Shown: positions 1 through 5,083 of the stretch, piece by piece
How positions within the stretch are numbered: the stretch's first letter is position 1
How the letters are laid out: each line of letters starts with the position of its first letter
Assembly: GCA_003156615.1 (NCBI GenBank)
Contig: PMHI01000332.1
Location: forward strand, 234-5,316
Reading direction: 5' to 3'
Source: Acidobacteriaceae bacterium
GTDB lineage: Bacteria; Acidobacteriota; Terriglobia; Terriglobales; SbA1
DNA: 5,083 nt
Notes under the pieces: model-generated
Seen by the model: only the letters and a program-made list of their open reading frames with translations
Told to the model about the DNA's origin: nothing
Databases searched by the model: none
Position numbers and translations under genes: made by a program

Positions 1-550
1 GCTGACCCAGGAAGAAAGAGCCTGTCGCAATGAAGAGTCCGTAGCACATGCGCCACAGGTGCCGAGTGATGCGCTGCCGGCCCGAAATTCCGCCGCGTGC
101 GAGCATTCGGACATCTCCTGCAGTGGCGAGCAGTAGAATGGCGCCGAAGAAGAAGCTCATGCCGGCTGGGGCAGTCGTTTTGTCGACGCCGTCCGGATTG
201 TGGAGGGTGTAAACGCCCAAGGCGATAGCCGCAACTGCGCCGGCGAGACCGATGAAAAGCGCACTCCAGTCCATCAGACGTGTGCGTTCTGTGCGACGGC
301 CGGCCAGCCAGGCCGTGCCGATTAGGTAGAAAGTGCCAATGCTGCCGACGATGTTGCCCGGCTGGGATTTCAGGATGGCCAGGCAGAAGGCGCTGCTGGC
401 CAGTGTCAGCATGGCAACGGTGAAGACGTTGCCGGAAGCGCGGTGAAGGTTACCGCCTTTGCGCACAGCCATGGCGAGCGTGCCGGTGAGCAAGCCGATG
501 CTTCCCGCGAGGATATGCAGAATCAAGAGCGGGAGCCGCATTGTTCCCAT
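1..550 (-). CDS. DUF2306-like multi-pass membrane protein, N-terminal part (cut by left edge)
   Basis: The frame is open from ATG at 550 to the left edge and gives 183 residues with no stop. It is strongly hydrophobic. About six membrane segments can be placed near residues 6-28, 43-60, 66-84, 95-114, 130-147 and 168 onward, so it is an inner-membrane protein. The N-terminus carries LHILAG (11-16), then KGGNLHR (31-37), G40 and a Met/Ala-rich second helix. That H...G...KGG..HR..G layout, together with the later RHLWRM (163-168), is what I know from DUF2306-type membrane proteins of about 200-220 residues, so perhaps 20-40 residues are missing. The biochemical role of the family is unknown. 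ATG at 541 is an equally good start: AAGGA lies 8 nt before it, while GGAAGG lies 8 nt before 550. The gene has the same direction as the hydrolase gene but starts 505 bp after it, so it probably has its own promoter, which I could not identify. The family call is from motif memory, not a search. Confidence 0.8.
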   Translation of the reverse strand, partial: MGTMRLPLLILHILAGSIGLLTGTLAMAVRKGGNLHRASGNVFTVAMLTLASSAFCLAILKSQPGNIVGSIGTFYLIGTAWLAGRRTERTRLMDWSALFIGLAGAVAAIALGVYTLHNPDGVDKTTAPAGMSFFFGAILLLATAGDVRMLARGGISGRQRITRHLWRMCYGLFIATGSFFLGQ

Positions 551-634
551 CCTTATCGCCTTCCACCCATGCCGGTTGCTGTGAAGACAGACAGGCGCGC
601 TGCCGGGTTGCAGTTCGAACCCTTGTGGCGCGCT

Positions 635-652
635 CCCAGCCGACGTGCTGGG
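635..652. repeat. Perfect 6-bp inverted repeat in the membrane-protein gene leader
   Basis: CCCAGC at 635-640 and GCTGGG at 647-652 are exact reverse complements around a 6-nt loop. It lies about 85 bp upstream of the start at 550, read on the minus strand. No T-run follows on either strand, so a simple intrinsic terminator is unlikely. It could be a leader hairpin, a protein-binding palindrome, or chance. Confidence 0.4.
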
Positions 653-673
653 ATTAACTTCACGGTGTGCCGC

Positions 674-692
674 GGGCGCGATATCGGCGCCC
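674..692. repeat. Perfect 6-bp GC-only inverted repeat
   Basis: GGGCGC at 674-679 and GCGCCC at 687-692 flank a 7-nt loop containing GATATC. The stem is entirely G-C, so the hairpin would be stable in RNA. On the plus strand it is followed by CTTATTCC, not a T-run. It is 21 bp from the inverted repeat at 635-652, giving a tandem pair upstream of the membrane-protein gene. Function is unknown. Confidence 0.4.
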
Positions 693-762
693 CTTATTCC
701 CTGGAGCTTACTTGAGATTCTGCCACCTAGGGGAAAGCGTTTCTGTGCACTTCAGCTCAGAA

Positions 763-1062
763 ATGAAAACACAAACCCGCATGGCCTTGACTGTTCTGTC
801 ATCGACTGCAGCCAGCGCGAATCGTAACCAAGTAACGATCGAGCGTGACCTGTCCTTGAAAACGCGTGATGGCCTCATTCTTGGTGAACCGTATCTGGAG
901 ACGCGTTTTGCCCGCCGAGTCGTCGAGTCGTGGGCGACCGGTCTCGGGTTAAACGCCAGGAGCCGCCGAGCAAACTCAGCCAGCGACAAGGTCAGTTGGA
1001 CACAGAAGCTGCCGCTTTGGTCGCGGCCGAAGGTATTTCGAGCACCAGTTGTTTTTCACTGA
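763..1062 (+). pseudogene. Possible decayed N-terminus of a CocE/NonD-like or alpha/beta hydrolase
   Basis: From ATG at 763 the plus-strand frame gives a short basic start, a small hydrophobic and Ala/Ser-rich stretch ending ASA, and then VTIERDLSLKTRDGLIL (about residues 24-40). That last string has the look of the conserved opening of CocE/NonD hydrolases, where V.V.RDV.M..RDG..L is followed by an ADIYRP-like motif. After residue 40 the resemblance stops: the ADIYRP motif, the RTPY tyrosine and the nucleophile elbow are all absent, and the frame ends at 1062 inside the hydrolase gene on the other strand. No good ribosome binding site precedes 763. I read it as at best a remnant left by a deletion. 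A chance open frame is the main alternative. Confidence 0.2.
859..909. repeat. 9-bp inverted repeat AAAACGCGT / ACGCGTTTT
   Basis: AAAACGCGT at 859-867 and ACGCGTTTT at 901-909 are perfect reverse complements separated by 33 bp. Pairing does not continue inward or outward. The repeat lies exactly where the hydrolase-like similarity of the plus-strand frame fades. No duplicated target site is visible outside the arms, so there is no direct evidence of a mobile element. Confidence 0.35.
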
Positions 1063-3098
1063 ACGAATGCAGCATTCCCAAGCCAACGAAGGATGGTCCC
1101 ATCGGGAGCAAGTTCCCCCGAAAGCTTAAGGTTCGCAGGCATGCCGTCATCGCCTTCACTCCGATGGTAGGACGTATCCGTCGCCTCGGTTGGAATCAGC
1201 GGCAAGATAATATGAGAGGGATGCCGTGCATCCAGGTAGATCGTGTTATCGGCCACCTGGGAGCGGCGGTTGTTGTTGAGCGGTTCTCCCGTGTTCGGGT
1301 TAATGTCGAAGCGGGGAAAGTTGCTGCTTGAAATGTCGAGACGGATGCGGTGGCCCCGCTTGAATACCAGCGAGGTGGGGTACATTTCGATGGTGAACTC
1401 GTAGGGCTGTCCGGGCTTCAGGAATTTCGCCTTGCCGAAACCGTTACGGTAGCGAGCGCGCACGATGCTGTCGGCGATATTGAGGTTTACTCCTGACGGG
1501 AAATCGGCGTTCGGAGGATAGACGTCAACCAGCTTGGCGGTGAAATCGGTGTCGAGAGCGTCTGAAGACGCCCACAGCTTCACGATAAGCCGACCCGTAA
1601 CTTCAATGTCACTGGCGAGCGGAGGCGTCTGAAATACCAGCACATCACTTCGGGCAGAAAGCGGCTTGGCGTCGGAGCAAAGCCAAAAATCGAGGCGGCA
1701 GCGCTGGTCCGCCGCTCCCTGGAACATCAGCGTCCCTTGCGAGGAAACATTGCCGCCGATCGTCGGCACCGGGTTCCGCGGGTCGAACTGATAGATGATG
1801 GACTGATCTTCTGTTGGCTTCTCAGGAGAAAGAACGCCCTTCGCATGCAGATAGTAAGGGATTGGGGTAGTGCGAGCCAGCGGCCACTCCTTTTCGTCGC
1901 GCCAATGACCTCCCACGAAGATGCGGCCTTCCGGCGTTTTGTGGGAGTCGCCTCCGCCCATGACGTAGATGCGCACCGGCGGCTCGTGATCGACCCCGTT
2001 GTCGACGCCCTTCAACCAGTGATCGAACCACCGCAGGTGAAAGGCGGTGAGATCAAGCGCCGCATCGTCGGTGAACTGCGCCTCCCCGGCGTAGCTGAGA
2101 TTCTCGCTGCTGTGGATCCACGGTCCGATGATCAGCCGCTGTAGGCTTTTCTTAGTCCTGCGCAGCTCGACGTAATTCATGTTGGCGACTTGCGTGGCCC
2201 AGGAGTCGTACCAGCCGGTTGTGTGGTATTCGGGGACATCCTTGTATTCGGCGAGGTGGTCGATGACGCTGGCTCCGGAGTTCCTCCAGAAATCATCGTA
2301 ATCGCCATGGCTCATCGCTTCGATCAGCCAAGTCTCGTAATCGGGAGCGAACTTGAGCGGAGTGGTGCCGGGGCGCAAGGGCAGGGCTCGAACGTAGTCG
2401 CGGACTTGACTGCCCATATCGACAAGAGCTTTCACGGAGGCGGGATCGCTTGCGGCACGTTTGGCCGCCGGCAGCGCGTCTGGAGTTCCGGCGGCATTGC
2501 CTAGGGTGAATACCCAATTGAGGAATCGCAGTTCGAAGGCTCCGTTATGGCGGACGCCATACCGGCCATAGTCCGACATGGCATTGCGGGGGACCATTGC
2601 CTTGATATAGGGGGCGTTGCCAATGGCGAGGGCGTGTTGCGTCGCTCCCGCGTAGGACGAACCAAGGGTCCCGATGCCGCCATCGCACCACGGTTGCGAG
2701 CCGATCCATTGCGCCGTGTCGAATCCGTCGTTCGGGTCATCGACGTGTGGACGCCAGTGTCCTTCCGATTGGTAGCGACCGCGCACGTCCTCGACGATGA
2801 CGACGTATCCGTGAGGGACAAAGGAGTTCGCAATCTGTGTCGAGCCTTCCTTGTTGTAGGGCGTGCGCAGCAGAATTACCGGGAACTTGCCCGCAACCAG
2901 TTGGCCGTTTTGCGTGGGGTGGTAGATGTCCGCTGCGAGTTTGGCTCCGTCGCGCATGGCAACCATTACGTCTTTTGTTTCGGCGATGCCGTAGCGGATG
3001 TCGGTCTGAGCGCGGAACGGAATGCCTACGGCGAGCAAAACTAGCAGGCCCACAACGAAGGAAAACCCGGCGACAGACTTGTCTCGAAGGTTTCGCAT
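1056..3098 (-). CDS. Exported CocE/NonD family serine hydrolase (X-Pro dipeptidyl-peptidase S15-like)
   Basis: This is a complete alpha/beta-hydrolase of about 680 residues that should cleave an ester or amide bond. The substrate cannot be read from the sequence. Numbering from GTG at 3101, a hydrophobic segment (11-27) after MRNLRDK suggests a signal peptide or anchor, though the cleavage site is not canonical. MRDGAKLAADIYHP (49-62) opens the catalytic domain. RTPYNK (79-84) supplies Tyr82, the likely oxyanion-hole residue. GSSYAG (147-152) holds the nucleophile Ser149, GWYDSW (296-301) the acid Asp299, and GPWIH (326-330) the base His330. A C-terminal jelly-roll domain (about 485-636) shows SDALDTDFTAKLVDVYP and SSNFPRFDINPNTG. 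The triad order and roughly 30-residue Asp-His spacing match cocaine esterase. The protein runs 45 residues past the usual end at LPLIP. A TAG at 3110-3108 limits the start to GTG 3101 or ATG 3098. ATG is preferred, but Shine-Dalgarno support is weak for both. Family assignment is firm, specificity open. Confidence 0.95.
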   Translation of the reverse strand: MRNLRDKSVAGFSFVVGLLVLLAVGIPFRAQTDIRYGIAETKDVMVAMRDGAKLAADIYHPTQNGQLVAGKFPVILLRTPYNKEGSTQIANSFVPHGYVVIVEDVRGRYQSEGHWRPHVDDPNDGFDTAQWIGSQPWCDGGIGTLGSSYAGATQHALAIGNAPYIKAMVPRNAMSDYGRYGVRHNGAFELRFLNWVFTLGNAAGTPDALPAAKRAASDPASVKALVDMGSQVRDYVRALPLRPGTTPLKFAPDYETWLIEAMSHGDYDDFWRNSGASVIDHLAEYKDVPEYHTTGWYDSWATQVANMNYVELRRTKKSLQRLIIGPWIHSSENLSYAGEAQFTDDAALDLTAFHLRWFDHWLKGVDNGVDHEPPVRIYVMGGGDSHKTPEGRIFVGGHWRDEKEWPLARTTPIPYYLHAKGVLSPEKPTEDQSIIYQFDPRNPVPTIGGNVSSQGTLMFQGAADQRCRLDFWLCSDAKPLSARSDVLVFQTPPLASDIEVTGRLIVKLWASSDALDTDFTAKLVDVYPPNADFPSGVNLNIADSIVRARYRNGFGKAKFLKPGQPYEFTIEMYPTSLVFKRGHRIRLDISSSNFPRFDINPNTGEPLNNNRRSQVADNTIYLDARHPSHIILPLIPTEATDTSYHRSEGDDGMPANLKLSGELAPDGTILRWLGNAAFVQ

Positions 3099-3101
3099 CA
3101 C

Positions 3102-3286
3102 CCGAGTCTAGACCGAGAAGAACGCGTTGGGGAGTTCGATGCTGCACGCGAGGTGAAAGACACAGGCCAGTTCGAATTCCTTGACCGGTGCGTTACAAAT
3201 CGCATGCGCGCACTGCCTCCGCTGCCCTGATCGTCGGTTGGGCGGTAGATGGCAAGGTTAGATTGTGATATGGGCTCGCGTCAGCG
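3102..3286. other. Intergenic spacer between the TonB-like and hydrolase genes
   Basis: This spacer between two minus-strand genes contains no open frame worth calling. I see no hairpin with a T-run after the TonB-like stop and no good paired -35/-10 boxes upstream of the hydrolase. The only small palindrome is CGCATGCG at 3201-3208, which is unremarkable at this base composition. Read-through from the upstream gene or an unrecognised promoter are both possible. Confidence 0.55.
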
Positions 3287-5083
3287 TTAATAGCGGTCGT
3301 TGGTGTCGATGTTGAAGCCGAGGATGGCGTTCACTTCAACCGGCTGCACACCGTGCATAGCGGGGCGGAACTTCCAGGTGGGCAGGGCAGCCATGATTTT
3401 CGCGGTCATGGCGGCTGGGCCGGGTTCGAGGACCTGGAGATCTTTCAGGTTGCCGGAAGCGTCGAGTTTGCACTTGATGACGACGCGGGCGTGGGGTAGG
3501 TCCGCGGGTAGATCGGTGCGCAGGCCTTGCGGGCCGATGAGCGCTCCGGCGTGAGGATGCGAGGCGGGATCGACTTCGGCGAATTGCATCACTACCGTTC
3601 CGATTGCCGTATCCACATAGACTGTGTAGTTGTCGCCCGGGAGCTTGCCGTAGAAATCAAATCCTCCGCCGGAACTCGACGTGGCGACGATGGTGATGGC
3701 CGGCCCTTCCTGTTGCTTTACAGAAGAGCGTCCGGGAAGATTGGGATTGCTCCCGCCTTCCGATCCGAAACCGGGCAGACTGACGACGTTGCTGGTGCTG
3801 CCGCCGCGAACGTCGACGCCGGGCACCGCGGGAGTGCCGGTCGGAGCAGTGCCGGCGCCGCCGGGACCGGGTGTGGGAGAGATTCCGGTACGCGCATTGG
3901 GATCGGAGCCTAGGCCGGTTCCAGTCTTGCCAGCGCCCGAGCCTTCGCTGGTCTTCTCTCTGGTCAAACCGCTGCCTGGACCTTCGCCGTGACCGATGCT
4001 TGCGCCTCCGCCGGAACCGCCTAGACCCGGCTTGTCTCCCCCGGCGGGAGACATCGCAAGCGAGCCTTTGCCGCCGCTGCCCGGGATCCCGACTTTCGAG
4101 CCGGGTTCGGACGAGATCACTACCCCGGAATTGTCGCCATTTCCGCCTGCGCCTTCGGGAGGAGCGAGAACTGAGCCGGAGTCGCCCGGACCGCCGAGGC
4201 CTGAGCCTGTTCTACCAGAGCCGGAGAGGCCGGAACCTGAGCCGACGGAGGGAGGTGGCGGAATGACATTGCCGGCTAAGAGACCGCCGTTGCCAGATCC
4301 GCCAGAATTTCCCGAGCCGGATGTCGAGCCGTGGCCTGTATCTGAGCCTGTCACCGATGGAGGCGGGGGGATTACGTTCGTTGCGCCGAGGGACGCGCCC
4401 TGAGGTCTTCCGGAGGCCGAGCCTCGCGTTGCCGTGCCGGAGCCTCCCGTCGAACTTCCGACCTGGGGCGGAGGCGGAATGACGTTGCCGCCGACGGATC
4501 CGCCGGGTCCGCCCGCGGCGCTGCGGCCAGTTCCTGAAGCGCTTCCCGAGGAGACGGCGGGTGGAGGCGGCACCACGTCCTGGGTGCCGAAAAGCTTGCC
4601 GATGATGCTGCTCACGAACGATCCGCTGCCAGCTTGTGTTGGTGGCGGCGGAACCACGGTTGGCGAGGTGCCAGCGTTGCCGCTTTCCAGCCGGCGCAGG
4701 TCGCGCGCCGAATCGGCGGATGGGGGTGGTGCGATGACGGAGGGCGCAGGAAGGTTGAGTTTCGCATCGCGGCCAGCCTCGCTCTCCGGTGCCGAAACTG
4801 GCGGAGGCACGACTGCGGCGCTGTTCATCTGCACCCGCGAGGGCGATACTTCGCGGCCGATGGCCGCAGGCGCGGGCGGAATCACGCTGGCGTTGAGAGC
4901 CGGAGTGGAACGGGCATGGTCGCTCGAGACCCGCGTCGACGCCGGGGCAATGATGTTGGAATCGAGAGATGGCGCAAACAGTGTGTGCTCGGATCGGACG
5001 TCGGGCGCGGGAGGCACGACGGCTGCATTCAGAGCAGGCGCGCTTCGTGATTTGTCGGTAGAGATACTGGGAGCCGGCGGGAC
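3287..5083 (-). CDS. Proline-box repeat protein with TonB-type C-terminal domain, N-terminus missing
   Basis: The frame is open from the right edge to TAA at 3289-3287, giving 598 visible residues. The GTG at 5017 is only an internal valine, since coding continues to 5083 without a stop. The layout, numbered from the first visible residue, is as follows. About 1-310 is an array of V[V/I]PPPP-type boxes. About 310-460 is a linker made mostly of Gly, Ser, Pro and Thr. About 460-523 is a small folded module with FDFYGKLPGDNYTVYVDT. The last 75 residues are a TonB-C-like domain with VVIKCKLDASGNL, LPTWKFRPA and PVEVNAILGFNI. TonB C-terminal domains link an energised inner-membrane complex to outer-membrane receptors, and a long Pro/Gly-rich region is the expected periplasm-spanning part. 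The usual N-terminal membrane anchor would be off the window, so the role as an energy transducer is inferred. A cell-surface or structural role is possible. No ExbB/ExbD gene or TonB-dependent receptor is in view. The stop is 188 bp from the downstream hydrolase start. Confidence 0.85.
   Translation of the reverse strand, partial: VPPAPSISTDKSRSAPALNAAVVPPAPDVRSEHTLFAPSLDSNIIAPASTRVSSDHARSTPALNASVIPPAPAAIGREVSPSRVQMNSAAVVPPPVSAPESEAGRDAKLNLPAPSVIAPPPSADSARDLRRLESGNAGTSPTVVPPPPTQAGSGSFVSSIIGKLFGTQDVVPPPPAVSSGSASGTGRSAAGGPGGSVGGNVIPPPPQVGSSTGGSGTATRGSASGRPQGASLGATNVIPPPPSVTGSDTGHGSTSGSGNSGGSGNGGLLAGNVIPPPPSVGSGSGLSGSGRTGSGLGGPGDSGSVLAPPEGAGGNGDNSGVVISSEPGSKVGIPGSGGKGSLAMSPAGGDKPGLGGSGGGASIGHGEGPGSGLTREKTSEGSGAGKTGTGLGSDPNARTGISPTPGPGGAGTAPTGTPAVPGVDVRGGSTSNVVSLPGFGSEGGSNPNLPGRSSVKQQEGPAITIVATSSSGGGFDFYGKLPGDNYTVYVDTAIGTVVMQFAEVDPASHPHAGALIGPQGLRTDLPADLPHARVVIKCKLDASGNLKDLQVLEPGPAAMTAKIMAALPTWKFRPAMHGVQPVEVNAILGFNIDTNDRY
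3290..3706 (-). other. Folded C-terminal module of the TonB-like protein
   Basis: This is the only part of the visible protein with normal globular composition. The first half (3515-3706) begins GPAITIVATS and contains YGKLPGDNYTVYVDT and GTVVMQFAEVD, which read as short beta strands. The second half (3290-3514) matches the TonB C-terminal pattern: a strand (ARVVIKCKL), the turn DASGNL, a strand with DLQVLEPG, a helix (AAMTAKIMAAL), then PTWKFRPA and a final strand VEVNAILGFNI. The pairing of the two halves suggests a composite domain. This is read from motifs, not from a structure or search. Confidence 0.6.
3707..4153 (-). other. Gly/Ser-rich linker of the TonB-like protein
   Basis: About 150 codons are dominated by Gly, Ser, Pro and Thr, with scattered charged residues and no hydrophobic segment. 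The region should be disordered and extended. One degenerate relic of the repeat motif, GVVISSEP, is visible near 4123. Long plus-strand open frames opposite this region (for example 3681-3992 and 3996-4403) are side effects of the biased codon content, not genes. Confidence 0.6.
4154..5083 (-). repeat. Array of V[V/I]PPPP boxes with lengthening spacing
   Basis: Within the TonB-like coding frame, boxes of the form V[V/I]PPPP or close variants begin (first base, minus strand) at 5086 (just off the edge, inferred), 5020, 4954, 4885, 4813, 4738, 4657, 4576, 4483, 4375 and 4267. A weaker VLAPPE follows at 4171. The spacings are 22, 22, 23, 24, 25, 27, 27, 31, 36, 36 and 32 codons. The box itself changes from VVPPAP near the right edge, through IIAPAS, VIPPAP, VVPPPV and VIAPPP, to exact VVPPPP and VIPPPP. 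Asn often precedes it. Early linkers share an ALNA string before the box and later linkers are almost all Gly/Ser. More copies probably lie beyond the right edge. Confidence 0.85.

Larger units (their letters stand above)
551..1055. other. 505-bp intergenic region without a convincing gene
   Basis: This lies between the stop of the hydrolase gene and the start of the membrane-protein gene. Open frames exist on both strands (for example 708-989 minus and 667-1062 plus), but most of their products are Arg-rich and look like no family I know. It contains two short perfect inverted repeats near the membrane-protein gene, a 9-bp inverted repeat at 859-909, an out-of-frame continuation of the hydrolase C-terminus (992-1055) and a possible plus-strand hydrolase remnant (763-885). 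I found no convincing sigma-70 promoter and no hairpin with a T-run on either strand. Confidence 0.6.

Noticed and set aside
605..640. tRNA-like T-loop string (CAGTTCGAACCC) upstream of the membrane-protein gene
   Set aside because: The flanking bases do not form a T-arm stem, and no acceptor, D-arm or anticodon arm can be built around it.
708..989. Minus-strand open frame of 93 codons in the long intergenic region
   Set aside because: The product is Arg-rich without any family resemblance, has no clear ribosome binding site, and overlaps better-supported interpretations.
1011..1027. Short hairpin (GCCGC/GCGGC, 7-nt loop) after the hydrolase stop as a terminator
   Set aside because: The stem has only 5 bp and no T-run follows on the minus strand, so it does not meet the pattern of an intrinsic terminator.
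2547..3044. Plus-strand open frame of 165 codons opposite the hydrolase, and others at 1737-2144 and 2190-2504
   Set aside because: The opposite strand encodes a full, well-conserved hydrolase here. These products show no motif and are explained as shadows.
3996..4403. Plus-strand Pro/Glu-rich open frame of 135 codons, with similar frames at 3527-3913, 3681-3992, 3871-4266 and 4634-5050
   Set aside because: They lie opposite the Gly/Ser/Pro-rich coding region. The strong codon bias there removes stops on the other strand, and the products are low-complexity mirrors with no recognisable domain.
5015..5017. GTG at 5017 as the start of the TonB-like gene
   Set aside because: The same frame stays open to the right edge and continues the repeat pattern (ALNA followed by VVPPAP), so this is an internal valine.

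Overview
The window looks like ordinary chromosomal DNA of a GC-rich Gram-negative bacterium. The best guess is a soil-type member of the Acidobacteriota. That guess rests on the combination of an exported CocE/NonD-type hydrolase and a very long Pro/Gly/Ser-rich TonB-like protein with repeated VIPPPP boxes, a style I associate with that phylum. It is an inference, because no rRNA or other phylogenetic marker is present. I see no tRNA, rRNA, CRISPR array, insertion sequence, integrase or phage gene.

All three convincing genes are on the minus strand, so in transcription order the window reads from right to left. (1) 5083-3287: the C-terminal 598 residues of a TonB-like protein whose N-terminus lies beyond the right edge. 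It consists of a proline-box repeat array, a Gly/Ser-rich linker and a C-terminal TonB-type domain. (2) 3098-1056: a complete exported serine hydrolase of the CocE/NonD (X-Pro dipeptidyl-peptidase S15-like) family with an intact Ser-Asp-His triad and an unusual 45-residue C-terminal tail. (3) 550-1: the first 183 residues of a multi-pass membrane protein resembling the DUF2306 family, cut by the left edge.

The gaps are 188 bp between genes 1 and 2 and 505 bp between genes 2 and 3. The second gap is too long for a tight operon. It holds inverted repeats, an out-of-frame continuation of the hydrolase C-terminus, and a plus-strand stretch that may be the decayed N-terminus of another hydrolase. 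Genes 1 and 2 could be co-transcribed, but nothing in the sequence ties their functions together beyond both probably acting in the cell envelope.

I do not see a clear new multi-gene system. The most unusual thing is the repeat array in the TonB-like protein. At least eleven V[V/I]PPPP-type boxes are spaced 22, 22, 23, 24, 25, 27, 27, 31, 36 and 36 codons apart, so the spacing lengthens steadily toward the C-terminus while the linkers change from charged and mixed to almost pure Gly/Ser.
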